Of a stretch of DNA of 64,000 nucleotides, positions 63,407-64,000 are shown in pieces. Made by a program: the position numbers and the translations under genes. The notes beneath the pieces are model-generated. The model made no database searches and was not told the origin of the DNA. It saw only the letters and a program-made list of their open reading frames with translations. The stretch is from the NCBI RefSeq assembly GCF_000218785.1, contig NZ_AFPO01000012.1, positions 124,001 through 188,000 on the forward strand, read 5' to 3'. This DNA comes from Idiomarina sp. A28L. Its GTDB lineage: Bacteria; Pseudomonadota; Gammaproteobacteria; Enterobacterales; Alteromonadaceae. The first letter of the stretch is position 1. Each line of letters starts with the position of its first letter.

Positions 63407-64000
63407 GCGCGGTGCTCCCCTTAAACATCTGAATCAACATACTTTTCGCCGATTCAACTTTACCTTGGTTCACGGCGGCCGCTGGATCTACCTGCTTAGG
63501 GCATACATCAGAGCAAAAGCCCACAAAGGTACAGCTCCACACGCCATTGTGGCTATTCAGCATGGGCATACGCACCGCTTTTCCGGTATCGCGGCTATCA
63601 AGGTTGTAGCGCTGTGCTAATGCAATGGCTGCTGGCCCAAGAAACTCTGGGTTTAAACAGAACTGCGGGCAAGCCGAATAGCACAAACCACAGTTAATGC
63701 AGTTCGCGAACTGCTTATACTTTGCAAGTTGCGCTGGAGTTTGCAGGCTCGGTTGTAACTGCTTTTGTGTGCTCGTTTCCGCAATTAAATACGGCTTTAC
63801 CGCTTCTAAGTGGATTAAAAATTCATCCATATTCACGATTAAATCGCGCTCTACCGTAAAGTGCGCCAGTGGCTCTACCGTTAAACTTGCAGTGATGCTG
63901 GTATTGGTAGCGGTATTTTTTTGCGCTGGGGAGGTGCGCACCGAGTAATTGCGCAAGAACTCTTTACAGCCAAGCTTCGGAATTCCATTCAACATAAACC
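63396..64000 (-). CDS. frdB: Fumarate reductase iron-sulfur subunit FrdB, 5'-truncated
   Basis: About 200 C-terminal residues are in the window; the frame stays open past the Met at 63995, which is internal, and the [2Fe-2S] domain lies outside. The [4Fe-4S] and [3Fe-4S] ligands are in [13 protein letters not shown] and [13 protein letters not shown]. Compared with E. coli FrdB there is an insertion of about 17 Thr/Ser/Ala-rich residues after KEFLRNY. The subunit passes electrons from the quinol site to FrdA. Confidence 0.94.
   Translation of the reverse strand, partial: FMLNGIPKLGCKEFLRNYSVRTSPAQKNTATNTSITASLTVEPLAHFTVERDLIVNMDEFLIHLEAVKPYLIAETSTQKQLQPSLQTPAQLAKYKQFANCINCGLCYSACPQFCLNPEFLGPAAIALAQRYNLDSRDTGKAVRMPMLNSHNGVWSCTFVGFCSDVCPKQVDPAAAVNQGKVESAKSMLIQMFKGSTAHEL

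Noticed and set aside
1-64000. tRNA, rRNA, CRISPR arrays, prophage or intact IS
   Set aside because: I scanned by eye for conserved tRNA/rRNA words, regular spaced repeats, integrases and transposases and saw none; a covariance-model search could still find a small RNA.

Overview
The window is a densely packed chromosomal segment of a marine-type gammaproteobacterium. Supporting signs are the RecBCD nuclease, a four-subunit-type quinol:fumarate reductase, a Cus-type copper efflux set, bacterioferritin with Bfd, CLCA_X and DUF6435 family proteins, and Fur, PhoB and IscR-like sites. Alteromonadales or a relative such as Idiomarinaceae fits best, but this is inference and no rRNA is present. No tRNA, rRNA, CRISPR array, prophage or intact insertion sequence was seen.

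Layout. 1-12.2 kb: tail of a solute-binding-like protein, a Prx5-type peroxiredoxin, the recC-recB-recD operon (minus strand), and a divergent LysR regulator/azoreductase pair. 12.2-24.1 kb: an intrinsic terminator apparently interrupted by a 47-bp fused insertion-sequence end pair, an outer-membrane barrel, a GGDEF-EAL protein, a lipoprotein, deoD, a META lipoprotein, small membrane and periplasmic proteins, an ECF sigma/anti-sigma/YbjQ operon, a UshA-like lipoprotein nucleotidase, a luciferase-like monooxygenase and an MFS carrier. 24.2-31.1 kb: iron handling, with a Fur-like box, bfd, two complementary bacterioferritin subunits, a small DUF6435 gene, and a TonB receptor followed by two PepSY membrane proteins, one fused to an NqrF-like reductase. 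31.5-41.5 kb: a CusCBA-type efflux operon headed by a Met/His/Cys-rich exported protein, then exported MsrA, a DJ-1/PfpI protein and a fasciclin protein. 41.6-45.9 kb: a lipoprotein esterase and a Na/Pi cotransporter flanking a Pho box, a small membrane protein and a thioesterase.

46-55.2 kb holds the most unusual locus: a single-direction operon. In transcription order it encodes a Cys-containing periplasmic protein, a lipoprotein, a membrane-anchored coiled-coil/PEGA protein, a membrane-anchored triple-PEGA-SUMF1 protein without any cysteine, a 38-residue membrane peptide, a MotA/TolQ/ExbB-type channel, and two vWA proteins. The N-terminal helix of each vWA protein resembles the proton-carrying helix of ExbD/TolR. 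A zincin-like CLCA_X gene follows. I infer an uncharacterised ion-driven cell-envelope machine in which vWA domains replace the usual peptidoglycan- or TonB-contacting domain.

55.5-61.6 kb is the complete sufBCDSATE operon, with a sigma70 promoter overlapped by a strong IscR type-I-like operator. 61.8-64 kb contains a DUF962 protein, a cold-shock protein, and frdD, frdC and the 3' part of frdB.
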